NCBI GenBank assembly: GCA_033856175.1
Contig: JAWVFK010000020.1
Location: 1 to 64,000 of the forward strand
Reading direction: 5' to 3'
Source: JAWVFK01 sp033856175
Lineage (GTDB): Bacteria; Actinomycetota; Thermoleophilia; Solirubrobacterales; 70-9
DNA length: 64,000 nt
Below are positions 49,580 to 56,450 of this stretch, in pieces; within the stretch, counting starts at the first letter, position 1; every line of letters starts with the position of its first letter. Position numbers and translations under genes: made by a program. The notes beneath the pieces were generated by a model that was given only the letters and a program-made list of their open reading frames with translations, made no database searches and was not told where the DNA came from.

Positions 49580-49585
49580 AGGATA
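49580..49585 (-). promoter_or_regulatory. -10-like hexamer TATCCT for dnaA, leaderless
   Basis: Minus-strand TATCCT, 9 nt and then the TTG start of dnaA at 49570. The 177-bp dnaA-rpmH gap carries this and the divergent rpmH promoter; no DnaA-box-like site was seen in it. Confidence 0.55.
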
Positions 49586-49730
49586 GATCCGGCCCCGCGA
49601 CGCGTCGGCGGCCGCTGCGGAAAACGCGGCGAAATCTTTTCCCGGCCGGCGGCGCCCTGGACGACCGAAGGACCCGGTGCTCGACCGATCGCATCGGATC
49701 GCTTCTCGGGATCGCGTGCGAGGCACTTCG

Positions 49731-49736
49731 TATACT
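49731..49736 (+). promoter_or_regulatory. -10 hexamer TATACT for rpmH, near-leaderless
   Basis: TATACT, 11 nt and then the ATG of rpmH at 49748. There is no Shine-Dalgarno in the 11 nt. It would transcribe rpmH-rnpA-yidD-yidC. Confidence 0.6.
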
Positions 49737-49747
49737 GCGCGTCGCTC

Positions 49748-49882
49748 ATGAAGCGCACCTATCAGCCGAAGAAGCGCAAGCGCGCCAAGACGCACGGCTT
49801 CCGTGCCCGTTCGCGGACGCGGGGCGGGCGGGCGATCCTCAAGCGCCGCCGTAAAAAGGGCCGCAAGCGGCTCACTCCCTGA
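49748..49882 (+). CDS. rpmH: 50S ribosomal protein L34
   Basis: A 44-residue, strongly basic protein: MKRTYQPKKRKRAKTHGFRA, then RTRGGRAILKRRRKKGRKRLTP in segments typical of L34. It is complete and of normal length. It is a structural protein of the large ribosomal subunit and is the first gene of the plus-strand origin operon. Its TGA overlaps the ATG of rnpA (TGATG), so the two are translationally coupled. A TATACT promoter element lies 11 nt upstream. Confidence 0.98.
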   Translation: MKRTYQPKKRKRAKTHGFRARSRTRGGRAILKRRRKKGRKRLTP

Positions 49883-50262
49883 TGGCGATCCCGGGTCGCC
49901 GCGCTCGGAGTCGGCAACGTCTCTCGCGCAGTGGCGAGTTCGAGCGGGTCTACCGCCGCGGCGACTCCCACTCCAATCGCTTCATGGTCCTCTACTCCTT
50001 TCCACGCGAGCAGCAGGGCGAGGACTCTCGGCTCGGCATCTCGGCTGGGCGCAAGCTCGGCGGCGCCGTCGAGCGCAACCGAGTCAAGCGCGTGCTGCGC
50101 GAGGCTTATCAGGAGGTCGCCGAGGAGCTGCCCCCGGCGCACGACTACGTTCTCGTCGCGAGGCCGGAGCTGCGCAAGCTCGTCGAAGCCGAAGGCACGC
50201 CTGGCGCGGTTGCCTGCCTGCGAGAGGTCATCCGCGACAGCGGCCTGACGCGTAACACGTGA
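49882..50262 (+). CDS. rnpA: Ribonuclease P protein component
   Basis: A 126-residue basic protein that with the RNA subunit removes 5' leaders of tRNA precursors. Seen: LSRSGEFERVYRRGDSHSNRFMVLY, the LGISAGRKLGGAVERNRVKRVLREAYQ core containing the conserved RNR motif, and HDYVLVARPELRKL. Normal length. The start overlaps the rpmH stop by one nucleotide and the end overlaps yidD by four. Its last codons contain a parS-like sequence. Confidence 0.97.
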   Translation: MAIPGRRARSRQRLSRSGEFERVYRRGDSHSNRFMVLYSFPREQQGEDSRLGISAGRKLGGAVERNRVKRVLREAYQEVAEELPPAHDYVLVARPELRKLVEAEGTPGAVACLREVIRDSGLTRNT

Positions 50263-50266
50263 AACG
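50251..50266. other. parS-like site (12 of 16 bases)
   Basis: CGTAACACGTGAAACG compared with the bacterial parS consensus TGTTTCACGTGAAACA: the core CACGTGAAAC is perfect (50256-50265), while the left flank is degenerate. It lies 3 kb from parA/parB and 2 kb from the candidate origin. It overlaps the rnpA/yidD junction, so coding constraint or chance remain possible. Confidence 0.35.
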
Positions 50267-50708
50267 CTTCCTCCGCAAGGCGCTGCTGGCGCTGATCCAC
50301 GCCTACCAGCGCTGGATCTCCCCCCTCTTTCCGCGCCGCTGCCGCTACGAGCCAACCTGCTCGGCCTACGCAGCCCAGGCGATCAAGGAGCTCGGCCCCT
50401 TCCGCGGCACCCTGCTGGCCGCCTGGCGCCTCCTCCGCTGCAACCCCCTGAGCAACGGCGGCCTCGACCCCCTCTCAGACCGCCGCTTCTTCCGCACCGA
50501 GGCGCCGATTGGAACCCACGCTGGCAACCACCAGGCAGCGAGCAGCTTCAGCGAGCCAGCGGCGCTTCGAACAGAGGGGCAGCGGGAGTCGGCTGGGGAG
50601 GCTCAGCGAAGCGGGAGCCGCCATAGGCGGCGACGGGCCTCCACAGACGACTCCCGCTGCCCCTCCCACCGCCACCAGACGAGCAGCAACAAGGACCGCG
50701 CCGCATGA
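50259..50708 (+). CDS. yidD: Membrane protein insertion factor YidD, with long C-terminal tail
   Basis: A 149-residue protein; the family is normally about 70-110. The conserved YidD part is residues 1-75: LLALIHAYQRWISPLFPRRCRYEPTCSAYAAQAIKELGPFRGTLLAAWRLLRCNPLSNGGLDPL, including the cysteine-containing CRYxPTCSxYA motif. YidD assists YidC-dependent insertion of membrane proteins. The remaining 70 residues are low-complexity, rich in Ser, Arg, Gln and Glu, and are encoded partly by a 92-bp palindromic element. GTG start overlapping the rnpA stop; its own stop overlaps the yidC ATG. Confidence 0.93.
   Translation: MKRFLRKALLALIHAYQRWISPLFPRRCRYEPTCSAYAAQAIKELGPFRGTLLAAWRLLRCNPLSNGGLDPLSDRRFFRTEAPIGTHAGNHQAASSFSEPAALRTEGQRESAGEAQRSGSRHRRRRASTDDSRCPSHRHQTSSNKDRAA
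50574..50665. repeat. 92-bp rod-like palindromic element inside yidD 3' end
   Basis: Perfect 18-bp inverted repeat GAGGGGCAGCGGGAGTCG (50574-50591) with its complement at 50648-50665. A nested GGAGGC/GCCTCC stem (50597-50602 with 50637-50642) and an apical GCCGCC-ATA-GGCGGC hairpin (50617-50631) continue the rod. The yidD frame stays open through the element. Confidence 0.8.
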
Positions 50709-51451
50709 TCGCCGCCAACATCCTCCAGCCGCTGATCGACGCCGCCGAGAAGCTCCTCGTCTTCTTCCACGACAACCTCGGCTTCGGCTGGGGCGTCTCG
50801 ATCATCGCCCTGACCTTCGTCACCCGCCTGCTGATCCTGCCGCTCTCGATCAAGCAGCTGCGCTCGGTCCGCGTGATGCAGGTCCACGCGCCGCAGATCA
50901 AGGAGATCCAGACCAAGTACAAGGCCGACCGCCAGCGGATGCAGCAGGAGCTGATGCGCTTCTACCAGGAAAACAACGTCAACCCGTTTGCCTCCTGCAT
51001 CCCGCTGATCCTGCAGTTCCCGGTCTTCATCACGCTCTTCTACGTCCTCAGGCACGATCTCAAGCCCCATCTCGCCGAGACCGCGGCGCATCACGGCAAC
51101 GTCGGCTGGTGGTTCATCCCCAACCTCGGCGAGAAGGCCACCGGCGGCGTCCTGATCACGCTGCTCGCCCTCTACTTCCTGACGATGCTGGGCTCGACGC
51201 TGGTCATGCAGACCTCCGCCGACCGCAGTCAGCGCATCATGATGTTCGCCCTGCCGGTGATCTTCACGCCGATCATCATCAGCTTCCCCGCCGGCCTCGT
51301 CCTCTACTGGATCACCACCAACGTCTGGACGATCGGCCAGCAATACGCGGTCCGCGAGCTGATGCCGACGCCGGCCGTGCCGACGCCTGAAGAGGCGCGA
51401 GCGGCGAAGCCGCCTCCGCCTCCGCCGCGCAAGCGCAAACAGCGCCGCTGA
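50705..51451 (+). CDS. yidC: Membrane protein insertase YidC
   Basis: A 248-residue member of the YidC/Oxa1/Alb3 family, short form without the large periplasmic domain. The five-helix core is visible: WGVSIIALTFVTRLLILPLSIKQLRS (with the conserved Arg of the first core helix), the cytoplasmic helical hairpin QIKEIQTKYKADRQRMQQELMRFYQENNVNPFASCIPLILQFPVFITLFY, two later helices and the final FPAGLVLYWITTNVWTIGQQY. The C-terminal tail is proline-rich then basic (PPPPPPRKRKQRR), as expected for ribosome contact. It inserts membrane proteins alone or with SecYEG. Confidence 0.97.
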   Translation: MIAANILQPLIDAAEKLLVFFHDNLGFGWGVSIIALTFVTRLLILPLSIKQLRSVRVMQVHAPQIKEIQTKYKADRQRMQQELMRFYQENNVNPFASCIPLILQFPVFITLFYVLRHDLKPHLAETAAHHGNVGWWFIPNLGEKATGGVLITLLALYFLTMLGSTLVMQTSADRSQRIMMFALPVIFTPIIISFPAGLVLYWITTNVWTIGQQYAVRELMPTPAVPTPEEARAAKPPPPPPRKRKQRR

Positions 51452-51481
51452 CCCAGCTTCTGGCGGCCGACGCATCCGGCG

Positions 51482-51487
51482 TAGACT
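51482..51487 (+). promoter_or_regulatory. -10-like hexamer TAGACT, leaderless promoter candidate
   Basis: TAGACT, 7 nt and then the GTG of jag at 51495; located 31 bp after the yidC stop. It would start a jag-rsmG-parA-parB transcript. Confidence 0.5.
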
Positions 51488-51494
51488 GCGCCGC

Positions 51495-51962
51495 GTGGAG
51501 ATGCCCGAACAGCCCGCGGAGCGCGTCCGGCTGGTGCTCGAGCGCGTCGCCGACGCCCTCGACCTCGACGCCACCGTCTCGGTCAGCGAGGACGACGAGA
51601 CGATCGTCGGCAACATCGACGGCGAGGAGCTCGGCCTGCTGATCGGTCGTCGCGGCCAGACGATCGACGCCGTCCAGCTGCTCTGCTTCCAGGCGGCATT
51701 CCAGGGGATCGCCGACCGCAAGCGCGTCGTCGTCGACGCCGCCGGCTACCGCGAGCGCCGCCGCGAGCAGCTCGTCGGCCGCGCCGATCGCGCCGCCGAG
51801 GATGCGCTGCGCACCGACAAGCCGGTCGAGCTCGAGCCGATGAGCTCGCAGGAGCGCCGGATCGTCCACGACCACCTCAAGGAGCGGCAGGGGGTCGAGA
51901 CCTACTCCGAGGGCGACGAGCCGCACCGCTGCGTCATCGTCGCACCGCTGCTCACCGCTTGA
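51495..51962 (+). CDS. jag: Jag/KhpB RNA-binding protein (KH and R3H domains)
   Basis: A 155-residue protein. The KH domain (about 30-95) has EDDETIVGNIDGEELGLLIGRRGQTIDAVQLL with the GxxG loop in IGRRGQT. The R3H domain (about 95-155) has MSSQERRIVHDHLKERQGVETYSEGDEPHRCVIV. The N-terminal Jag_N domain of longer homologues is missing, which is common in actinobacteria. It binds RNA and is linked to cell elongation in firmicutes. GTG start; ATG at 51501 is an alternative. Its stop overlaps the TTG of rsmG (TTGA). Confidence 0.95.
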   Translation: MEMPEQPAERVRLVLERVADALDLDATVSVSEDDETIVGNIDGEELGLLIGRRGQTIDAVQLLCFQAAFQGIADRKRVVVDAAGYRERRREQLVGRADRAAEDALRTDKPVELEPMSSQERRIVHDHLKERQGVETYSEGDEPHRCVIVAPLLTA

Positions 51963-52684
51963 CCGGCAAGCCCGCCCAGGCGCCGCCCTCTCTGGCTACG
52001 ACGCTGGAGCCGGCCACGCGCGCCGCCCTCGAGCGGCTGGTCGAGCAGGTGGCCGAGGACCCGACGGCGCCGAGCTCGGTCACCGACCCCCAGCGGGCCT
52101 GGCGCGTCCACGTCGCTGACAGCCTCAGCGTCTCGATCTTCCCTCAGGTCGCCGAGGCCGGCTCGATCTGCGACATCGGCGCCGGCGCCGGCTTTCCCGG
52201 CCTCGTCCTTGCCGCCGTCTACCCGGGGAGCGTCGATCTCGTCGAGTCGGTCGGGCGCAAGTGCGAGTTCATGCGCCGCGCGATCGAAGCTGCGCAGCTC
52301 GACCGGGCCCGGGTCGTCTGCGAGCGCTCCGAGACCTGGGCCACCGGCGAGGGGCGCGAGGCCTACGACCTGGTGACCGCCCGGGCGGTGGCGCGGTTGG
52401 CGACCCTCGCCGAGCTCGCCTCGCCGCTGCTCCGCGACGGCGGCCACCTGATCGCCTGGAAGGGCAAGCGCGACGCCGGCGAGGAAGCCGAGCTCGAGCG
52501 CGCAGCCGAGCGGACGGGAATGCTCGGCGTCGAGGTGCGTGCTGTCGGCCCCTACGCCGGCAGCCACCACCGCCACCTCCATCTGCTGCAGAAGCGGGGC
52601 CCGACCCCGGCCGGGCTGCCGCGACGGCCGGGAATGGCGAAGAAGCGGCCGTTCGGAGCCGAACGAAACCCGGGACCCGGCTGA
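51959..52684 (+). CDS. rsmG: 16S rRNA (guanine-N7) methyltransferase RsmG
   Basis: A 241-residue SAM-dependent methyltransferase that modifies G527 of 16S rRNA (loss gives low-level streptomycin resistance). Motifs: WRVHVADSLSVS, the SAM-binding ICDIGAGAGFPGLVLAAVYP, VDLVESVGRKCEFM, YDLVTARAVARLATLAELASPLL and LIAWKGKRDAGEE. The C-terminal 30 residues are basic and extend beyond the usual fold. The TTG start overlaps the jag stop; the stop overlaps the ATG of parA. Confidence 0.96.
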   Translation: MTGKPAQAPPSLATTLEPATRAALERLVEQVAEDPTAPSSVTDPQRAWRVHVADSLSVSIFPQVAEAGSICDIGAGAGFPGLVLAAVYPGSVDLVESVGRKCEFMRRAIEAAQLDRARVVCERSETWATGEGREAYDLVTARAVARLATLAELASPLLRDGGHLIAWKGKRDAGEEAELERAAERTGMLGVEVRAVGPYAGSHHRHLHLLQKRGPTPAGLPRRPGMAKKRPFGAERNPGPG

Positions 52685-53460
52685 TGGGCAACGTCTACGC
52701 GATCGCCAACCAGAAGGGCGGCGTCGGCAAGACGACCACGGCGGTCAACCTCGGCGCGGCGGTCGCCGCCGCGGGCAGCCAGACGCTGATCGTCGACCTC
52801 GACCAGCAGTGCAACGCGACGACCGCGCTCGGGCTCGACCGCGACACGACCCCGTCCTCGTATGACTGCCTGATCGGCGACGTCTCGGTCGCCGAGGCGG
52901 CGCGCCCGGCCGGCCCCGACAACCTCTGGATCGTCCCCGCCAGCCGCGACCTCGCCGGCGCGTCGGTGGAGCTGCCGCGGATCGAGGGCTCCGAGGGCCA
53001 TCTACGACAGCGGCTCGGCCCCGTCCGCGAGCGCTTCGCGCTGACCCTGCTCGACTGCCCGCCGTCGCTGGGGCCGGTTGCCGTCAACGCCCTGGTCGCC
53101 GCCGACCGGGTCCTGGTTCCGGTCCAGGCGGAGTATCTGGCGCTCGAGGGCCTGGTCCAGTTCCTCGAGACCGTCAATCTCGTCCGGCGCGAGCTCAATC
53201 CTTCGCTCGTCATCAGCGGCCTTGTCATCACCATGCACGACGAGCGCACTCGCCTCGCGCACGATGTCGAGCGCGAGCTGCGCGAGCATTTCGCGGACCT
53301 CGTCCTCGAGACCGTGATCCCGCGCAGCGTCCGCCTGGCCGAGGCGCCGAGCTACGGGCAGCCCGTACGCGAGCACGCTCCGTCGTCGGCTGGATCGACC
53401 GCCTATCAGGCGCTGGCCGACGAGATCGCCGCCCGCGGCGAGGGGGCCCCGCGTGGCTAG
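52684..53460 (+). CDS. parA: Chromosome-partitioning ATPase ParA (Soj)
   Basis: A 258-residue deviant Walker-type ATPase. The ATG at 52684 gives MGNVYAIANQKGGVGKTTTA with KGGVGKTT at 11-18, including the signature Lys11. LIVDLDQQCNATTALG, LTLLDCPPSLGPVAVNALVAADRVLVPVQAEYLALEG and the C-terminal VIPRSVRLAEAPSYGQPV follow the Soj/ParA order. The short N-terminus means no DNA-binding HTH, as in chromosomal type Ib-like Soj. It segregates the origin with ParB. The stop overlaps the parB start by 8 nt. Confidence 0.97.
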   Translation: MGNVYAIANQKGGVGKTTTAVNLGAAVAAAGSQTLIVDLDQQCNATTALGLDRDTTPSSYDCLIGDVSVAEAARPAGPDNLWIVPASRDLAGASVELPRIEGSEGHLRQRLGPVRERFALTLLDCPPSLGPVAVNALVAADRVLVPVQAEYLALEGLVQFLETVNLVRRELNPSLVISGLVITMHDERTRLAHDVERELREHFADLVLETVIPRSVRLAEAPSYGQPVREHAPSSAGSTAYQALADEIAARGEGAPRG

Positions 53461-54334
53461 CTCCGACAGGCGCGGCATGGGCCGCGGCCTGGCGGCGATC
53501 CTGCCGAGCACCAGCGAGCGCGAGCTCGAGGTCCGCGAGATCCCGCTGGAAATGATCCAGCCGAACCCCGACCAGCCGCGCAAGCGCTTCGAGCCGGCGG
53601 CGCTGGAGGCGCTCGCCGAGTCGATCGCCGCCGCCGGCATCATCCAGCCGCTGCTCGTCCACCCGCTCGCCGACGGCCGCTACGAGCTGATCGCCGGCGA
53701 GCGCCGCTGGCGCGCCGCCCACCAGGCCGGCATCGACCGCGTCCCGGCGATCGTCCGCGACGAGGCCGAGACCGAGCGCCTGCAGACGGCGCTGATCGAG
53801 AACGTCGCCCGCGAGGACCTCAACCCGGTCGACGAAGCGCGGGCCTGCGCCGCTCTCGTCGAGGACCTCGGCGTCTCCAAGGAGGAGCTGGGCCGCCGCC
53901 TCGGCCGCAGCCGCGCCGCGATCTCCAACGTCGTCCGCTTGCTCGACCTTCCCGACCAGGTGCTGGCGCTGCTCGAGAGCGGCGATCTGAGCGAGGGCCA
54001 CGGGCGCGCGGTCCTCCAGGCCAAGGGCAACGATGCCCGCCGCGCCCTGGCGGCGCGCGCCGTCGCCGAGGAATGGTCGGTGCGCGAGACCGAGCAGCGC
54101 GCCAAGACGGGAGCCGAGGCGCCCGCCCGCCGCCGCCCCCGCGGCGTCAGCGCCGAGGAGAAGGAGGCGCTCTCCGCCGCCGAGGACACGCTCTCCGCCG
54201 CCCTGGGAACAGACGTTCGGGTCCGAACCAGTACCAGCGCGGGCGGGGCGGGCTCGGTGCGCGCCGAGCTCCACTTCGACGATCTCGACGAGCTGCTGGC
54301 GCTGGCGCGACGGCTGGGCCAGCGCCGCCACTAG
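53453..54334 (+). CDS. parB: Chromosome-partitioning protein ParB (Spo0J)
   Basis: A 293-residue CTPase/DNA clamp. GMGRGLAAILPS at the N-terminus is the ParA-stimulating segment. The ParB/CTP-binding domain contains IPLEMIQPNPDQPRKRFEPAALEALAESIAAAGIIQPLLV, then YELIAGERRWRAAHQAGIDRVPAIVRD and ALIENVAREDLNPVDEARAC. The parS-binding HTH reads VSKEELGRRLGRSRAAISNVVRLLDLPDQVLALLESGDLSEGHGRAVL. The C-terminal dimer domain ends in RAELHFDDLDELLALARRL. GTG start. The TAG stop overlaps the TAGAAT promoter hexamer of the tRNA. Confidence 0.97.
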   Translation: MASSDRRGMGRGLAAILPSTSERELEVREIPLEMIQPNPDQPRKRFEPAALEALAESIAAAGIIQPLLVHPLADGRYELIAGERRWRAAHQAGIDRVPAIVRDEAETERLQTALIENVAREDLNPVDEARACAALVEDLGVSKEELGRRLGRSRAAISNVVRLLDLPDQVLALLESGDLSEGHGRAVLQAKGNDARRALAARAVAEEWSVRETEQRAKTGAEAPARRRPRGVSAEEKEALSAAEDTLSAALGTDVRVRTSTSAGGAGSVRAELHFDDLDELLALARRLGQRRH

Positions 54335-54337
54335 AAT
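54332..54337 (+). promoter_or_regulatory. -10-like hexamer TAGAAT upstream of tRNA-Ile
   Basis: TAGAAT ends 11 nt before the first base of the mature tRNA at 54349. Its TAG is the parB stop codon, so part of the match is constrained. Confidence 0.45.
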
Positions 54338-54348
54338 CGCCGCTTGGC

Positions 54349-54422
<74 letters not shown>

Positions 54423-54434
54423 CTCTCCGAGCGC

Positions 54435-54905
54435 TCAGGCGTTGCCGGCCGAGGCGCCGGCGGCCGGCCGCTCGTGCTCCGCGGCCGTGCGAAGGTGATC
54501 CAGCGCGTGGGCCACCCAGCGGCGGAAGAAGCGCTTCCCCAGGGCGTTGTCCATCAGGCGCGCGTTGAGGTTCTTCGGCTCGGTGCCGGCGCGCACCTCG
54601 AGGAAGGTGCCGCCCTGGGCCTCGGTGCAGACGATCCGGGTGAAGGAGCCGCTGTCCATGCACCTGATGAAGACCTCGCGCCCGGGGTCGAGCTCCGCAA
54701 CCTCGAGCGTGCTCTCGAAGTTGCTGAGCGGCCAGGGCCGCTTCGTGACGCTGCGGATCCGGCAGCCTTCGGTGAACTCCGGGTCCAGCCGCTCGAACTC
54801 GAGCTGGTCCGGCCACCAGTCGGTCTGGCGGTCCGGGTCGGTGGCCAGGCTCCAGACGCGGGCGAGCGGGGCGTCGATCACTCCCTCCGTGCGCGACTCC
54901 ACCAT
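54435..54905 (-). CDS. SRPBCC (START/polyketide-cyclase-like) family protein
   Basis: A 156-residue soluble protein starting at ATG 54905. Typical SRPBCC text: VESRTEGVIDAPLARVWSLATDPDRQTDWWPDQLEFERL, then FESTLEVAELDPGREVFIRC, GGTFLEVRAGTEPKNL and the long C-terminal helix LGKRFFRRWVAHALDHLRTAAEHE. These helix-grip folds bind hydrophobic ligands; no catalytic residues or ligand can be named. A GATAAT hexamer lies 6 nt upstream, a leaderless arrangement. The gene is divergent from the bifunctional-nuclease gene and convergent with tRNA-Ile. Confidence 0.88.
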   Translation of the reverse strand: MVESRTEGVIDAPLARVWSLATDPDRQTDWWPDQLEFERLDPEFTEGCRIRSVTKRPWPLSNFESTLEVAELDPGREVFIRCMDSGSFTRIVCTEAQGGTFLEVRAGTEPKNLNARLMDNALGKRFFRRWVAHALDHLRTAAEHERPAAGASAGNA

Positions 54906-54911
54906 CCTTCG

Positions 54912-54917
54912 ATTATC
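54912..54917 (-). promoter_or_regulatory. -10-like hexamer GATAAT, leaderless promoter candidate
   Basis: Minus-strand GATAAT, 6 nt and then the ATG at 54905. Confidence 0.45.
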
Positions 54918-54953
54918 GCACCGCCGCGCCCTGGGGCCGGCAGGAGGCCTACC

Positions 54954-54959
54954 TATAAT
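54954..54959 (+). promoter_or_regulatory. Consensus -10 TATAAT for the bifunctional-nuclease gene
   Basis: A perfect TATAAT. The start codon (GTG 54993) is 33 nt downstream with GGAG 10 nt before it, so this gene has a conventional leader, unlike most of its neighbours. No good -35 is visible. Confidence 0.6.
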
Positions 54960-54992
54960 GGCCCTCGTACCTCGGCCTGGAGACCATTGCCC

Positions 54993-55487
54993 GTGCAGCA
55001 GATGCAGATCTATGGCGTCAGCTTCGACATGGTCGGCAAGCAGCCGATCGTCTTGTTGAAGACGGTCGACGGCAACAAGTTCCTGCCGATCTGGATCGGG
55101 CACCCCGAGGCGGCGGCGATCCTGATGAAGCTGCAGGGCGCCTCGACGCCGCGGCCGATGACCCACGACCTGCTGAGCGAGATGCTCGACCAGATGGACG
55201 CCAAGTGCGAGCGCGTCTCGGTCACCGAGCTGCGCGACAACACCTTCTACGCCTCGATCACGATCTCCGTCAACGGCTCCGAGCTCGAGATCGACTCGCG
55301 GCCCTCCGACGCGATCGCCCTCGCCGTGCGCGTCTCGGCGCCGATCTTCGCCGCCGAAGAGGTGATCGAGGAGTCGGCGATCGAGTTCGAGCACGAGGTC
55401 GAGGACACCGAGGAGGTCGTCGAGAAGTTCAAGGACTTCCTCGACCACGTCACGCCGGAGGACTTCGCCGCCGGCGAAGACGGCTGA
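54993..55487 (+). CDS. Bifunctional nuclease family protein (DUF151)
   Basis: A 164-residue protein from GTG 54993 (GGAG 10 nt upstream; ATG 55002 possible). The DUF151 core is clear: QIYGVSFDMVGKQPIVLLKTVDGNKFLPIWIGHPEAAAILMKLQG, then RPMTHDLLSEMLDQM, FYASITISVNGSELEIDSRPSDAIALAVRVSAPIFAAEEVI. Plant and mycobacterial relatives have reported DNase/RNase activity, but the biological role in bacteria is unclear. The C-terminal 35 residues are strongly acidic (EFEHEVEDTEEVVEKFKDFLD). It is monocistronic and convergent with the second ddl gene 21 bp away. Confidence 0.93.
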   Translation: MQQMQIYGVSFDMVGKQPIVLLKTVDGNKFLPIWIGHPEAAAILMKLQGASTPRPMTHDLLSEMLDQMDAKCERVSVTELRDNTFYASITISVNGSELEIDSRPSDAIALAVRVSAPIFAAEEVIEESAIEFEHEVEDTEEVVEKFKDFLDHVTPEDFAAGEDG

Positions 55488-55508
55488 GGGGCCGGCCGCC
55501 TACCCGGT

Positions 55509-56450
55509 CTAGCCGTTGAGGGCGCTCGCCGGCTTCGGCGCCAGCTCGACGATCCGCTCGATCAGCGACTCGAAGCTGAGCCCCGCGGCCTCGGCGGCCA
55601 TCGGCAGCAGGCTGGTGTCGGTCAGGCCCGGGATAGCGTTTACCTCGAGCACCTGCGGCCCGTCCTCGGCGAGGATCAGATCGACGCGGGCGAAGCCGCT
55701 GCAGCCGAGCGCCGCGTAGGTCGCCAGGCCGACACGGCGGACCTCCTCGGCCTCCTCGCCGGATAGCTCGGCGGGGCAGAGGTAGTCGGTGCGGCCGATC
55801 TCGTAGCGAGCCTCGAAGTTGAAGAAGTCCCCCTCCTTGGGCCGGATCTCGACTGCCGGCAGCGCCTCTTCGCCGAGGATCGACAGCGCCAGCTCGCGGC
55901 CCTTCACGTAGCGCTCGATCAGGACCCGGTCGTCGTAGCTGAAGGCGGCGAGGAGCGCCGCCGGCAGAGCGTCGCGCTCGGCGGCGAACTCGACCCCGAG
56001 CGACGATCCCTGCGCCGCCGGCTTGACGACCAGCGGCAGGCCGAGGCGCTGCTCGATCTCGTCGAGGGTGTCGGCCGCGCCGAGCTCGCGAAAGGCGGTT
56101 GCGTTGAAGGCGACCCAGTCCGCCGTCGGCAGCCCGGCGGCGCGGATCTCGTGCTTGGCCGCCACCTTGTCCATGCAGCGGCCGCAGGCGGCGACGCCGG
56201 GGCCGGTGTAGGGGATCGCCAGGATCTCGAGCAGCTCCTGGACGGTGCCGTCCTCGCCTCCCGGCCCGTGGAGGGCGACGAAGGCGAGCTCGGGCCGCTC
56301 CTCGCGCAGCCGCTGGACGAGGTCGCCGCCGACGTCGATGCCGATCGCCTCGTGGCCGAGCGAGCCGAGCGCGTCCTCAACCCGCGCCGCCGAGCGCAGC
56401 GAGACCTGGCGCTCGAGCGAGCGGCCGCCCTTGAGCACGGCGATCTTCAC
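55509..56450 (-). CDS. Second D-alanine--D-alanine ligase (DdlB-like)
   Basis: A 313-residue ATP-grasp ligase; the GTG at 56450 overlaps the aminotransferase stop (GTGA). Seen: IAVLKGGRSLERQVSLRSAARV, LHGPGGEDGTVQELLEILAIPYTGPGVAACGRCMDK, VVKPAAQGSSLGVEF, GRELALSILGEEALPAVEIRP, FEARYEIGRTDYLCPAEL and EVNAIPGLTDTSLLPMAAEAAG. The sequence follows the E. coli DdlB pattern, whereas the ligase at 27806-28768 is DdlA-like. The Lys/Gly-rich loop differs (QGSS instead of the REGSS/RLGSS seen in relatives). It may be a second D-Ala-D-Ala ligase or accept another D-amino acid, given its coupling to an aminotransferase. Confidence 0.88.
   Translation of the reverse strand: MKIAVLKGGRSLERQVSLRSAARVEDALGSLGHEAIGIDVGGDLVQRLREERPELAFVALHGPGGEDGTVQELLEILAIPYTGPGVAACGRCMDKVAAKHEIRAAGLPTADWVAFNATAFRELGAADTLDEIEQRLGLPLVVKPAAQGSSLGVEFAAERDALPAALLAAFSYDDRVLIERYVKGRELALSILGEEALPAVEIRPKEGDFFNFEARYEIGRTDYLCPAELSGEEAEEVRRVGLATYAALGCSGFARVDLILAEDGPQVLEVNAIPGLTDTSLLPMAAEAAGLSFESLIERIVELAPKPASALNG

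Noticed and set aside
49571..49747. dnaA-rpmH gap as classical oriC
   Set aside because: No TTATCCACA-like site was found in these 177 bp; they hold the two divergent promoter elements instead.
49571..49795. 75-codon N-terminal extension of dnaA
   Set aside because: It would overlap the rpmH start, is arginine-rich, and lies upstream of the TATCCT promoter element that fixes the TTG start.
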